The position numbers and the translations under genes were made by a program. The notes under the pieces are model-generated. The model did not search any database. It was not told the origin of the DNA and saw only the letters and a program-made list of their open reading frames with translations. 64,000 nucleotides of DNA from Streptomyces spongiicola (GTDB lineage: Bacteria > Actinomycetota > Actinomycetes > Streptomycetales > Streptomycetaceae). Location: positions 3,110,501 to 3,174,500 of the forward strand of contig NZ_CP029254.1 in assembly GCF_003122365.1 (NCBI RefSeq). Direction: 5' to 3'. Below are positions 16,504-24,478 of the stretch, in pieces; positions within the stretch are counted from its first letter, which is position 1, and every line of letters begins with the position of its first letter.

Positions 16504-19500
16504 ATGGGGACCGGTGAGTTCGATCGGGAGGCGCACGTGCCCGCAGGAACGTCCGCAGGGACACCGGCAGGACAGCCCGCGCGTGAGGCTGAGGGCGCCG
16601 CGGCCGCTGCGCCCGGGCATCCGCGCGGCGGCACGGCCGCGCACGCGCCGGAGGCCGCCCACGACAGCACGGACGGCACCGACGGCACCGACGACATGGG
16701 CACCCACCCGCCCGCGCGCGGCCGGGACGGCATGGACACCCTCGCCGCCGGCACACACACTCCCGCGGACATGCCTGCGGACCTGCCTGGGGGGACGCCG
16801 GCGGGGATGCCCGGGGGCGAGTCCACCGGCACCCGCACCGCCACGGACGCAGCGCCTCGCACCCCCGGCCATCCCCCCGGCCGCACCTCGGCAGTACCAC
16901 CCCGTACCCTCGCCGAGTCGCTGCGCGGCCGCGGCGACCGGGCTCTGGCCGCGCTGCTCCGCGCCCGCCCGGATCTGCTGAACCCCGTACCGAACGATCT
17001 GACGCAGCTCGCCACCCGCGCCGGCACCAGGGCGTCCGTCGTCAGGGCGCTGGAACGGCTCGACCGGTTCGCCCAGCAGACCGCCCAGGCCCTGGCCGTT
17101 GCCGTGGAGCCCACCTCCTACCGGTCGCTGCTCGCGCTGCTGAGCGGAGACGGACACGGACTCGGAGCCGGGCACGGACACGGACACGGCAGCGGCGAAG
17201 ACGGCAGCGACGGACACGGCGGCGACAGACACGGCAGCGACGGACACGGCGGCGACGGACGCGGCGGCGACGCCCCCGCCGTCGAGGCCGCACTCCCGCG
17301 CGCGCTCGGCCTGCTGCGCGAGCAGGCCCTGGTCTGGGGCGGCGACGAGCGGCTGCGGCTGGTGCGGACCGCGCGCGAACTGCTCGCCCCGTCCCCCCAG
17401 CACCCGTCCCCCACCGGCCTCGGCCCGACGGTCGCGGAAGCCACCTCGGGGATGTCACCGGGCAGACTGCAGGAGATCCTCGCCGCGGCGGGGCTGCCGA
17501 CGACCCATGACCCGGTGTCGGCCGTGGAGTCGCTGACCGCGCTGTTCACGGACCGGAAGCGGATGGCGGCGCTGCTGGACTCGGCTCCGGCGGAGGCCCT
17601 CGCGGTGCTGGACCGGCTGGTGTGGGGGCCGCCGTACGGGACGGTGGCCCCCTCCGGCGGCTCCCCGGGCGCGGCGGACCGGACGCCGGTGCAGTGGCTG
17701 CGGGACCGGGGCCTGCTGCTGCCCTCCTCGCCGCGTACGGTCGTGCTGCCGCGCGAGGTGGCGCTGCATCTGCGCGGTGGGCGGGTGCACCGCGAACCGG
17801 AGCCGGTGGCCCCGGAAATCGGTATCGCGGCCGAACACCGTCCGCAGACGGTGGACAGCACTGCCGCGGGGCAGGCACATACCGCGCTCGCCACCGTCGA
17901 GGAACTGCTGAAGGGCTGGCAGACGGGCGGGCCGGCGGTGCTGAGGGCCGGCGGGCTGAGCGTCCGGGACCTCAGGAGGACCGCCGCCGCGCTCGACGTC
18001 TCCGAGCAGATCGCCGCCTTCTGGCTGGAACTGGCCTACGCGGCCGGGCTGCTGGCCTCCGACGGGGAGGCCGATGAGCGGTTCGCGCCGACGCCCGCGT
18101 ACGACGAGTGGCTTGAGCTGCCCGCCGCCTCACGGTGGACGGCCCTCGCGACCGCCTGGCTCACCGCCACCCGGACGCCGGGACTGGTCGGCGACCAGGA
18201 CGCCAAGGGCCGGACCGTCCCGGTGCTCGGCCCCGACCTGGACCGGGGCGCCACCCCCGAGGTGCGTCATCGAGTGCTGGCCCTGCTGGCGGAGCTGCCC
18301 GGGGGCGCGGCCCCGGACCCCGGCACGGTCCTCGCCCGGCTCCGCTGGGAGCGCCCGGTCCGCACCCCGGCGTCCGCTCCCGGCGCTGCCGAACCCCCCG
18401 ATCTGCGCTCCCGCATCGCCACCTGGACCCTGACCGAGGCGGAGCTGCTGGGACTGACCGGGCGCGGGGCACTCTCCACCGCGGCCCGCACCCTCCTGTC
18501 CGGCCCGCCCCTTCGCGAGACACCCGGGCGGGCCCTTCGCGAGGCACCCGGGCGGGCCCCGCGGGAGACACCCGACCCGGGCCCTCGCGGGGCGGCCCTT
18601 CGCGAGGCGGCCCTTCGCGGGGCGGCCGCCCCCACCGTTCCCCGGACGCCCGGCCCGCCGCCGCGCGAGGCGGCCGCGCTCGCCACCCGGGCCGCGCTCG
18701 CCGCCCGGGTGATCGCGCCGCTGCTGCCCGAACCGCTCGACCACGTCCTCCTCCAGGCCGATCTCACCGCCGTCGCCCCGGGCCCGCTGGAGCGCCCGCT
18801 CGCGGAGGTGCTCGGCGTCCTCGCGGACGTGGAATCGAAGGGTGGCGCGACGGTCTACCGGTTTACCCCGGCGTCCGTACGGCGCGCCCTGGACGCCGGG
18901 CGGACCGCGACGGACCTGCACGCCTTCCTCGCCAAGCACAGCCGCACCCCGGTGCCCCAGCCGCTCAGCTACCTGATCGACGACGTGGCCCGCAAGCACG
19001 GCCGGCTGCGCATCGGCGCCGCCTCCGCCTACGTCCGCTGCGACGACGACGCGCTCCTCGACGAGATCCTGGCCGACCGGCGCTCGCAGGGCCTGAGGAT
19101 GCGCCGGCTCGCCCCCACCGTGCTCGCCGCCCGGGCGGACCCCGCCGCGCTGCTCGAAGGGCTGCGGTCCATGGGGTACGCACCGGCCGCGGAGTCCGCC
19201 GAGGGGGATGTGCTGATCACCCGCGCCGACTCCCACCGCACCCCGCGCCGCACCCCGCCGGCTCCCGTTCCGGACGGGCCGCCGGTACCGGACGACACCC
19301 TGCTCGCCGCAGCGGTGCGGGCGATCCGGGCGGGCGACCAGGCCGCGACGGCCGTACGCAAGCCCGCGGCGCACACCACCGGCACCGGTGAACTGCCGCG
19401 GACCAGCACGGCCGACACCCTCGCGACCGTGCAGGCGGCCGCGCTCACCGGCTCCGCCATCTGGATCGGGTACGTCAACGCCGCGGGGACCGCGAGCCAG

Positions 19501-19629
19501 CGGGTCATCGCACCGGTCCGCGTCGAGGGCGGGTTCGTCACCGCGTACGACCACACCGCCGACGAGGTGCGCACCTACCCCCTGCACCGGATCACCGGCG
19601 CCGCCGAGCTGGCGGACGACCCGGCCTGA
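16504..19629 (+). CDS. Helicase C-terminal-domain (XPB-C-like) DNA-binding protein
   Basis: A 1041-residue protein of the actinomycete helicase-associated family (Helicase_C_3-like), normally found near XPB helicase genes. It has no P-loop of its own that I can see. A winged-helix-like region (RRTAAALDVSEQIAAFWLELAYAAGLL) and an XPB C-terminal-like domain (DHVLLQADLTAVAPGPLE, EVESKGGATVYRFTPASVRRALDAG) are visible, and the end (WIGYVNAAGTASQRVIAPVR) resembles a WYL-like fold. Low-complexity insertions occur at residues 1-130 (Ala/Gly/Thr), 214-257 (Gly-His-Gly-Asp) and 668-712 (Arg-Glu-Thr-Pro). The ATG at 16504 may be leaderless; the frame opens earlier at 16429. The role is unknown, possibly DNA repair with XPB (inference). 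Confidence 0.75.
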   Translation: MGTGEFDREAHVPAGTSAGTPAGQPAREAEGAAAAAPGHPRGGTAAHAPEAAHDSTDGTDGTDDMGTHPPARGRDGMDTLAAGTHTPADMPADLPGGTPAGMPGGESTGTRTATDAAPRTPGHPPGRTSAVPPRTLAESLRGRGDRALAALLRARPDLLNPVPNDLTQLATRAGTRASVVRALERLDRFAQQTAQALAVAVEPTSYRSLLALLSGDGHGLGAGHGHGHGSGEDGSDGHGGDRHGSDGHGGDGRGGDAPAVEAALPRALGLLREQALVWGGDERLRLVRTARELLAPSPQHPSPTGLGPTVAEATSGMSPGRLQEILAAAGLPTTHDPVSAVESLTALFTDRKRMAALLDSAPAEALAVLDRLVWGPPYGTVAPSGGSPGAADRTPVQWLRDRGLLLPSSPRTVVLPREVALHLRGGRVHREPEPVAPEIGIAAEHRPQTVDSTAAGQAHTALATVEELLKGWQTGGPAVLRAGGLSVRDLRRTAAALDVSEQIAAFWLELAYAAGLLASDGEADERFAPTPAYDEWLELPAASRWTALATAWLTATRTPGLVGDQDAKGRTVPVLGPDLDRGATPEVRHRVLALLAELPGGAAPDPGTVLARLRWERPVRTPASAPGAAEPPDLRSRIATWTLTEAELLGLTGRGALSTAARTLLSGPPLRETPGRALREAPGRAPRETPDPGPRGAALREAALRGAAAPTVPRTPGPPPREAAALATRAALAARVIAPLLPEPLDHVLLQADLTAVAPGPLERPLAEVLGVLADVESKGGATVYRFTPASVRRALDAGRTATDLHAFLAKHSRTPVPQPLSYLIDDVARKHGRLRIGAASAYVRCDDDALLDEILADRRSQGLRMRRLAPTVLAARADPAALLEGLRSMGYAPAAESAEGDVLITRADSHRTPRRTPPAPVPDGPPVPDDTLLAAAVRAIRAGDQAATAVRKPAAHTTGTGELPRTSTADTLATVQAAALTGSAIWIGYVNAAGTASQRVIAPVRVEGGFVTAYDHTADEVRTYPLHRITGAAELADDPA

Positions 19630-19816
19630 ACGCCCTTGCCGGGCACGGCTCACGGGGGCGTGTGGCCAGGCCCCGCGGCGACCGCGCGCATCATGCGGGA
19701 AGCCGGCGCGATTCCCGCCCCACGGTCATGCCTGACCCACCGGGGGGGGCGACCTTCGGCGGTCCGGCGCGCGGCCTTCGCAGCGCCCGATCTCGAGGGG
19801 CAGCGGTCCGAGAGGG

Positions 19817-20045
19817 CTACGCGCGTGCCACGTGGTCGGGCGGGACCAGCCACTCGCGTCCATCCCATGCGGGCCACGGGAACGCCGTGGGGCGCTTCCG
19901 GCGATCGCCCGGCGGGTCGGCGGGTCGACGGGTCGGCGGGTCGACGGGTCGACGGGGTCCTCATAGCCCGGACCATGTCACGCAGGATGCCGACCCGTCC
20001 CGCACCGTCCGCCACGCGTCGCCCGATGTCCTCTGCGGTGACCAT
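19817..20045 (-). pseudogene. Frameshifted small gene of an XRE regulator cluster
   Basis: The ATG at 20043-20045 overlaps the stop of the preceding 65-residue gene (TGATG). It opens with MVTAEDIGRRVADGAGR and GILRDMVR, typical of a conserved Streptomyces small protein. Its expected C-terminus, RPTAFPWPAWDGREWLVPPD then HVARA-stop, is present (stop at 19817-19819) but in the +1 frame. A short YEDP stretch expected after DMVR lies in the third frame. The frames diverge over a GTCGACCCGCCGACC repeat tract (19915-19955) where slippage is plausible. It is a pseudogene unless the read is wrong. The region 19630-19816 beyond it holds nothing else. Confidence 0.75.
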
Positions 20046-20242
20046 CAGTGCCCCTCGGGGTGCCGCCGCATGAACACGTTGCAGTCGGACACCGTGGTCA
20101 TGTCGCCCCCGGCACGGGCGCGGGAGCGCACGGCGGCCAACTCGGCGCAACCGGCGCACCCTTCCACGGGGGCGGGGTCCGGCTCCCACTGCCGTAGGGG
20201 GAGTTCGATCGGGGTGGTGTGAAAGTTCGTCGGCTCGCTCAT
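20045..20242 (-). CDS. Small CxxC protein linked to XRE regulator
   Basis: A 65-residue protein with a Cys-x-x-Cys pair (EGCAGCAELAAVRSRAR) and the tail DCNVFMRRHPEGH. I recognise it as a frequent but uncharacterised neighbour of 400-residue XRE regulators in Streptomyces. It lies 62 bp downstream of the regulator on the same strand and overlaps the next start by one base, so the three genes look like an operon. It may be a partner of the regulator; no function is known. Confidence 0.75.
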   Translation of the reverse strand: MSEPTNFHTTPIELPLRQWEPDPAPVEGCAGCAELAAVRSRARAGGDMTTVSDCNVFMRRHPEGH

Positions 20243-20304
20243 ACAGGGATCGTCCTGTTGGCCACGCGAGATCCACAGGGACGGAACGTCCTACTCTCAC
20301 GCCC

Positions 20305-21519
20305 TTAGACGGTGACCCCCAGGAACTCAGCCAGCTTGCGCAGTCCCGGCGGGCGCGACGGCCCGTTCCACAGGTCGGTGACGATCGCCACGGCCAAGGT
20401 GTGATGACGCACCCACCCCGGGGCCACCTGCCGCAGCCTCTCCAAAGCCCGCACAGCCCCGGCAGCATCCCCTACGTCGGTATGAGCACGAGCTACGTCC
20501 AGGAGCAGCCACGTCCGCCACGAGGGCGGGGTGTCCTTGCTCAGCCTTATACCCTTGGCCAGCGTCAACGCTTCCTCGGGCCGCTCATGCTGGACCGCGA
20601 GGCGCACTCGTTCGATACGCACCGACGACCGGCTGAACACCGAAACCAGCTTTCCGTCAGCGGGGGGCGGGAGCGTCGCCAGACGACCGGCTGCCTTTTC
20701 GGCCGTCACCATCATGTCGTTGGCGGTCTCGTAGTCGTCGCTGCGGGCATACGACGTGGCCGCAGACATCAGCAAGCCCCCCCACACGCGTACTCCCTCG
20801 GACGTATCCGCGTGTTCCCGCTCCACCCCGTCCGCAGCGTGCACGGCGAGATTCCGGGCGTCGTCCAGGCGGGCTTGCCTCTGGTAGGCCCAGGCGACGG
20901 AGTTCGAGACCATCGGGGCGAGCAACGGGTCCGAAGAATCTCCGGCGGCGGCGAAAGCACGCTCCAGCGCGGACAGAGCGAGATCGGTCTTGCCGAGCCG
21001 GATCGCAAGGTGCCCGCCGAGTTGCAGCGCCTTGCCGAGCGCCGCTTGACCGGCTGCCCGTTGCTCGGGGCTGCCCACCCCGGCGAGTAGGCGCGCGTCA
21101 GCGACAATGCCCGGCAGTACGTCCATGAGACGGCCGAACTCCGCTGCGTGGTACAGGGTCCATCCTTCGGAGAGTTCGGCCCGGAGAACGGGCAGCGACA
21201 GCCGTTCCACGCCCGCCGGCTCAACGGGCGGAGCGAACAACGGCGGCATGATCGCCCGCCGGACTGCCACGAGTTGCGGCGGATCGGCCTCACCGCTTGA
21301 GGGGACGCCCGGAGGATCGCCCAGAAGGGCCGTCAGCTCCACGCCGAGCCCCTTGGCCAGTGAGTGGAGTGTGGGGAGGCGGGCGCTGTGCTTCCGGTGC
21401 TGTTCCAGCTTCCGGATCACGTCCACGGAGACGCCGGAGCGCTCGGACAGTCCCTCCTGTGTGAGATCCGCCAGCCCGCGCAGTCCGGCCATGCGGTCGC
21501 CCAGGTGCTCGGTAGCCAT
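20305..21519 (-). CDS. XRE-family regulator with TPR-like C-terminal region
   Basis: A 404-residue cytoplasmic regulator. A Cro/CI-type helix-turn-helix occupies about residues 8-70 (DLTQEGLSERSGVSVDVIRK, then LPTLHSLAKGLGVELTALLG). The rest is alpha-helical with TPR-like repeats (ALGKALQLGGHLAIRLGKTD, LALSALERAFAAAGD, RAHTDVGDAAGAVRALERL). Similar proteins in Streptomyces control nearby small genes and developmental or antibiotic functions, but the target here is unknown. The ATG at 21517-21519 begins the domain. It heads the cluster with the CxxC protein and the frameshifted gene, inserted between the two helicase-family genes. Confidence 0.85.
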   Translation of the reverse strand: MATEHLGDRMAGLRGLADLTQEGLSERSGVSVDVIRKLEQHRKHSARLPTLHSLAKGLGVELTALLGDPPGVPSSGEADPPQLVAVRRAIMPPLFAPPVEPAGVERLSLPVLRAELSEGWTLYHAAEFGRLMDVLPGIVADARLLAGVGSPEQRAAGQAALGKALQLGGHLAIRLGKTDLALSALERAFAAAGDSSDPLLAPMVSNSVAWAYQRQARLDDARNLAVHAADGVEREHADTSEGVRVWGGLLMSAATSYARSDDYETANDMMVTAEKAAGRLATLPPPADGKLVSVFSRSSVRIERVRLAVQHERPEEALTLAKGIRLSKDTPPSWRTWLLLDVARAHTDVGDAAGAVRALERLRQVAPGWVRHHTLAVAIVTDLWNGPSRPPGLRKLAEFLGVTV

Positions 21520-21610
21520 GCATCAGAAGCTACGCCGGAGCGGCGGCTTCGTGGGGCCGGCGCCAAGACCCGCACAGGGAGCGGGCCTGCCATGACGTGC
21601 GTGTCTCTGA

Positions 21611-21654
21611 TCAGGCGTTCCAGGGCCCTTCCTCAGGCGTTCCAGGGCCCTTCC
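21611..21654. repeat. 22-bp perfect tandem duplication
   Basis: TCAGGCGTTCCAGGGCCCTT followed by CC occurs twice head to tail (21611-21632, 21633-21654). It lies in the 418-bp gap between the XRE gene and the XPB gene; no other feature was recognised in that gap apart from the XPB ribosome-binding site. Confidence 0.85.
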
Positions 21655-21938
21655 CCACCCCTTCGCCGGGTCGTTCTCCGGTGCCGTCCAGCACGTCCCC
21701 GCTGATCAAGTCGCCCCCGCCACCCGCCGGCCACGGACCGTGTACAGCTCCTCACGGGCCGCACGCAGACGCTCCGGCGAGGTAGAGTTCTCTGTTTGCC
21801 GCGAAAGGCGGACTCGAACGGCCGCGCGCCCTCCCGGCGCGCCCGCCGAGGCGCCCTTCGGGCGACGGACGGGGCAAGGCCCAGAACGTGGCAGCTGTGG
21901 TGCCTGTCACACCGACGATCCCATCCACGGAGGTATGT

Positions 21939-23579
21939 GTGTCCTGCCTGATCGTCCAGAGCGACAAGACCCTCCTGCTCGAGGTCGACCACGAGCAGGC
22001 CGACGCGTGCCGCCGTGCCATCGCCCCCTTCGCCGAGCTGGAGCGCGCCCCCGAGCACATCCACACCTACCGGGTCACCCCGCTCGGCCTGTGGAACGCG
22101 CGGGCGGCCGGACACGACGCCGAGCAGGTCGTGGACGCGCTGGTCGAGTTCTCCCGCTACCCCGTCCCGCACGCGCTGCTCGTCGACGTGGCCGAGACGA
22201 TGGCCCGGTACGGCCGCCTCACGCTCGTGAAGCACCCCACCCACGGCCTGGTGCTGTCCACGACCGACCGCCCCGTGCTGGAGGAGGTTCTGCGCTCCAA
22301 GCGGATCCAGCCGCTGGTCGGCGCCCGGCTCGACCCGGACACGGTCGCCGTGCACCCCTCCGAGCGCGGCCAGATCAAGCAGACGCTGCTGAAGCTCGGC
22401 TGGCCCGCCGAGGACCTCGCCGGCTACGTGGACGGCGAGGCCCACCGCATCGACCTGGACGAGTCCGGCTGGGCCCTGCGCCCGTACCAGAAGCAGGCCG
22501 TCGAGGGCTTCTGGCACGGCGGCTCGGGTGTCGTCGTGCTCCCCTGCGGCGCGGGAAAGACCCTCGTCGGCGCCGGGGCGATGGCCCAGGCGAAGGCGAC
22601 CACACTCATCCTGGTCACCAACACCGTCTCCGCCCGCCAGTGGAAGCACGAGCTGGTCAGGCGCACCTCCCTGACCGAGGAGGAGATCGGCGAGTACAGC
22701 GGTGCGAAGAAGGAGATCCGGCCGGTCACCATCGCCACGTACCAGGTGCTCACGACCAGGCGGAAGGGCGTCTACCCGCACCTGGAGCTGTTCGACTCCC
22801 GCGACTGGGGACTGATCGTCTACGACGAGGTGCACCTGCTGCCCGCACCGGTCTTCAAGTTCACCGCGGACCTTCAGGCCCGCAGGCGGCTCGGCCTGAC
22901 GGCGACGCTGGTGCGCGAGGACGGCCGCGAGTCGGACGTCTTCTCGCTCATCGGCCCGAAGCGGTTCGACGCGCCCTGGAAGGAGATCGAGGCTCAGGGG
23001 TACATCGCGCCCGCCGACTGCGTCGAGGTGCGGGTCAGTCTGACGGACTCCGAGCGGCTCGCGTACGCGACCGCGGAGACCGAGGAGAAGTACCGCTTCT
23101 GCGCCACGACGGACACCAAGCGGAGAGTCGCCGAAGCGCTCGTCCGCAGGCACGCCGGCCAGCAGATCCTGGTCATCGGCCAGTACATCGACCAGCTCGA
23201 CGAACTCGGCGAGCACCTGGACGCGCCCGTCATCAAGGGAGAGACGCCCAACTCCCAGCGGGAGAAGCTCTTCGACGCGTTCCGGAACGGCGAGATCTCC
23301 GTGCTGGTCGTCTCCAAGGTCGCGAACTTCTCGGTCGACCTGCCGGAGGCCACGATCGCCATCCAGGTGTCGGGCACCTTCGGCTCCCGCCAGGAGGAGG
23401 CCCAGCGTCTCGGCCGCGTGCTGCGCCCGAAGGCGGACGGCCACAAGGCGCACTTCTACTCGGTGGTGGCCCGCGACACGATCGACCAGGACTTCGCGGC
23501 GCACCGCCAGCGCTTCCTCGCGGAACAGGGATACGCGTACCGGATCGTGGACGCGGACGACCTGGCGGCCGAGGGCTGA
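21939..23579 (+). CDS. DNA repair helicase XPB
   Basis: A 546-residue superfamily 2 helicase of the bacterial XPB/Rad25 type, expected to translocate on DNA with ATP in excision repair. The N-terminal XPB-specific region (residues 1-175) is followed by the Walker A motif CGAGKT near residue 201, the DEVH box near 296, motif III LTATLVRED, and the C-terminal RecA domain with VIGQYIDQLDELG, VSKVANFSVDLPEA and the QRLGRVLRPK arginine-finger motif. The GTG at 21939 (VSCLIVQSDKTLL) is chosen because GGAGG lies five bases upstream (21929-21933); the frame opens earlier at 21888. Confidence 0.92.
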   Translation: MSCLIVQSDKTLLLEVDHEQADACRRAIAPFAELERAPEHIHTYRVTPLGLWNARAAGHDAEQVVDALVEFSRYPVPHALLVDVAETMARYGRLTLVKHPTHGLVLSTTDRPVLEEVLRSKRIQPLVGARLDPDTVAVHPSERGQIKQTLLKLGWPAEDLAGYVDGEAHRIDLDESGWALRPYQKQAVEGFWHGGSGVVVLPCGAGKTLVGAGAMAQAKATTLILVTNTVSARQWKHELVRRTSLTEEEIGEYSGAKKEIRPVTIATYQVLTTRRKGVYPHLELFDSRDWGLIVYDEVHLLPAPVFKFTADLQARRRLGLTATLVREDGRESDVFSLIGPKRFDAPWKEIEAQGYIAPADCVEVRVSLTDSERLAYATAETEEKYRFCATTDTKRRVAEALVRRHAGQQILVIGQYIDQLDELGEHLDAPVIKGETPNSQREKLFDAFRNGEISVLVVSKVANFSVDLPEATIAIQVSGTFGSRQEEAQRLGRVLRPKADGHKAHFYSVVARDTIDQDFAAHRQRFLAEQGYAYRIVDADDLAAEG

Positions 23580-23747
23580 GACAGGCCCGGCGGCGGGACT
23601 CACGCACGCCCCGGACCGGGCGGGGCGGGGCGGGGCGCGACCTGACGGGACGGGGCGGGACCGGACGGGACCGGCTCGGCGAGGGCGAGTGACGAGGACG
23701 AGAGCGAGGAGCAGGGCAAGAAACAGGGCGTTCCCCGCGGCGAGGGC

Positions 23748-23807
23748 GGTTGTGAGCGCGGTTGTGAGCGCGGTTGTGAGGGTGGTTGTGAGGGTGGTTG
23801 TGAGCGC
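23748..23807. repeat. 12-bp tandem repeat, five units
   Basis: Units 1, 2 and 5 are GGTTGTGAGCGC; units 3 and 4 are GGTTGTGAGGGT. They are contiguous over 60 bp. Confidence 0.9.
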
Positions 23808-23908
23808 GGCGACCGGCAGCCGGGTCGTCACCACGAGCGGGATCGCGGCGAAGGACCGACGGGTTGCGGGCAGCCGCCGGTCGGTGACGGTGAAGCCGTA
23901 GAGGCCGG

Positions 23909-23928
23909 AAGTGATCGGGCGATCACTT
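23909..23928. terminator. 20-bp palindrome between convergent genes
   Basis: AAGTGATCGGGCGATCACTT has 9-bp arms around a GG centre. It sits between the 3' ends of XPB (+) and the small minus-strand gene at 24030, so a bidirectional terminator is the simplest reading. It lacks a T-tract and could instead be an operator. Confidence 0.45.
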
Positions 23929-24029
23929 TCCGGTGAGGGGCGTCAGCACCGCGACCGAGGTGGATCAGCGGGCGTGTGTGCGTGCGGTGGGCGCTCCGCC
24001 CACGGAGCAGAGGCCGCGGCGGGTGGCGC

Positions 24030-24218
24030 TCAGCGGTGCCCGCGGACTCCGGCCTCCTCGCTGTACTCGCCGAGGACCGCGACTTTGAACGCCGTGACGA
24101 CGAAGACCCTGACCGCGCGCAGCGCGTTGCCGAGACGGTGGGGGCGGTGGTCCGGGGCGCCGGTGGCGGTGGCTCCGCGACCGGGCCGAGACGCCGGGGT
24201 GAGGGTGGCTGCACTCAT
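24030..24218 (-). CDS. Small conserved hypothetical protein
   Basis: A 62-residue protein with a Ser/Thr/Pro-rich head and a C-terminal amphipathic or hydrophobic segment, LGNALRAVRVFVVTAFKVAV then LGEYSEEAG. I recognise the LxxAVRAxRVFVxTAFxVAVLGEY core as a recurring Streptomyces small protein of unknown function. The ATG at 24216-24218 (MSAATLTPA) is the start; the upstream ribosome-binding site is weak. It is divergent from the HelD-like gene at 24479. Confidence 0.6.
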   Translation of the reverse strand: MSAATLTPASRPGRGATATGAPDHRPHRLGNALRAVRVFVVTAFKVAVLGEYSEEAGVRGHR

Positions 24219-24478
24219 GTGACCAGGATGGTTTCCGGATGTGCGCACCACATCGGCCTGCGGGCTGAACGCCGGTGGAGAGCGCGTACGACTTCGGGCA
24301 GAGGGCCTCCCCTACGGGGCGGACAGCCCCTGGAAATCCATTCGCCCCGGCACAACGGGCTGAGTAGAATCGCCCGCCTTGCCCGCCTCCCTCACAGGAG
24401 TGCTGCCTCCCGGACGGAAACCGGGTGCGCTGTCATGTCCTACTTCTCCACCACCAACGTACCCTCGGAGGCAGCACC

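Larger units (their letters stand above)
23580..24029. other. Intergenic region with tandem repeat and palindrome, no gene
   Basis: This gap lies between the ends of convergent XPB and the 62-residue gene. It holds a GGGACGGGGCGGGA-rich stretch (23620-23680), a five-unit 12-bp array and a 20-bp palindrome, listed separately. The Val/Ala/Arg-rich open frame across the array is not convincing. Confidence 0.5.

Noticed and set aside
23689-23901. 70-residue Val/Arg-rich ORF after XPB
   Set aside because: It is produced by the 12-bp tandem repeat and has no ribosome-binding site.
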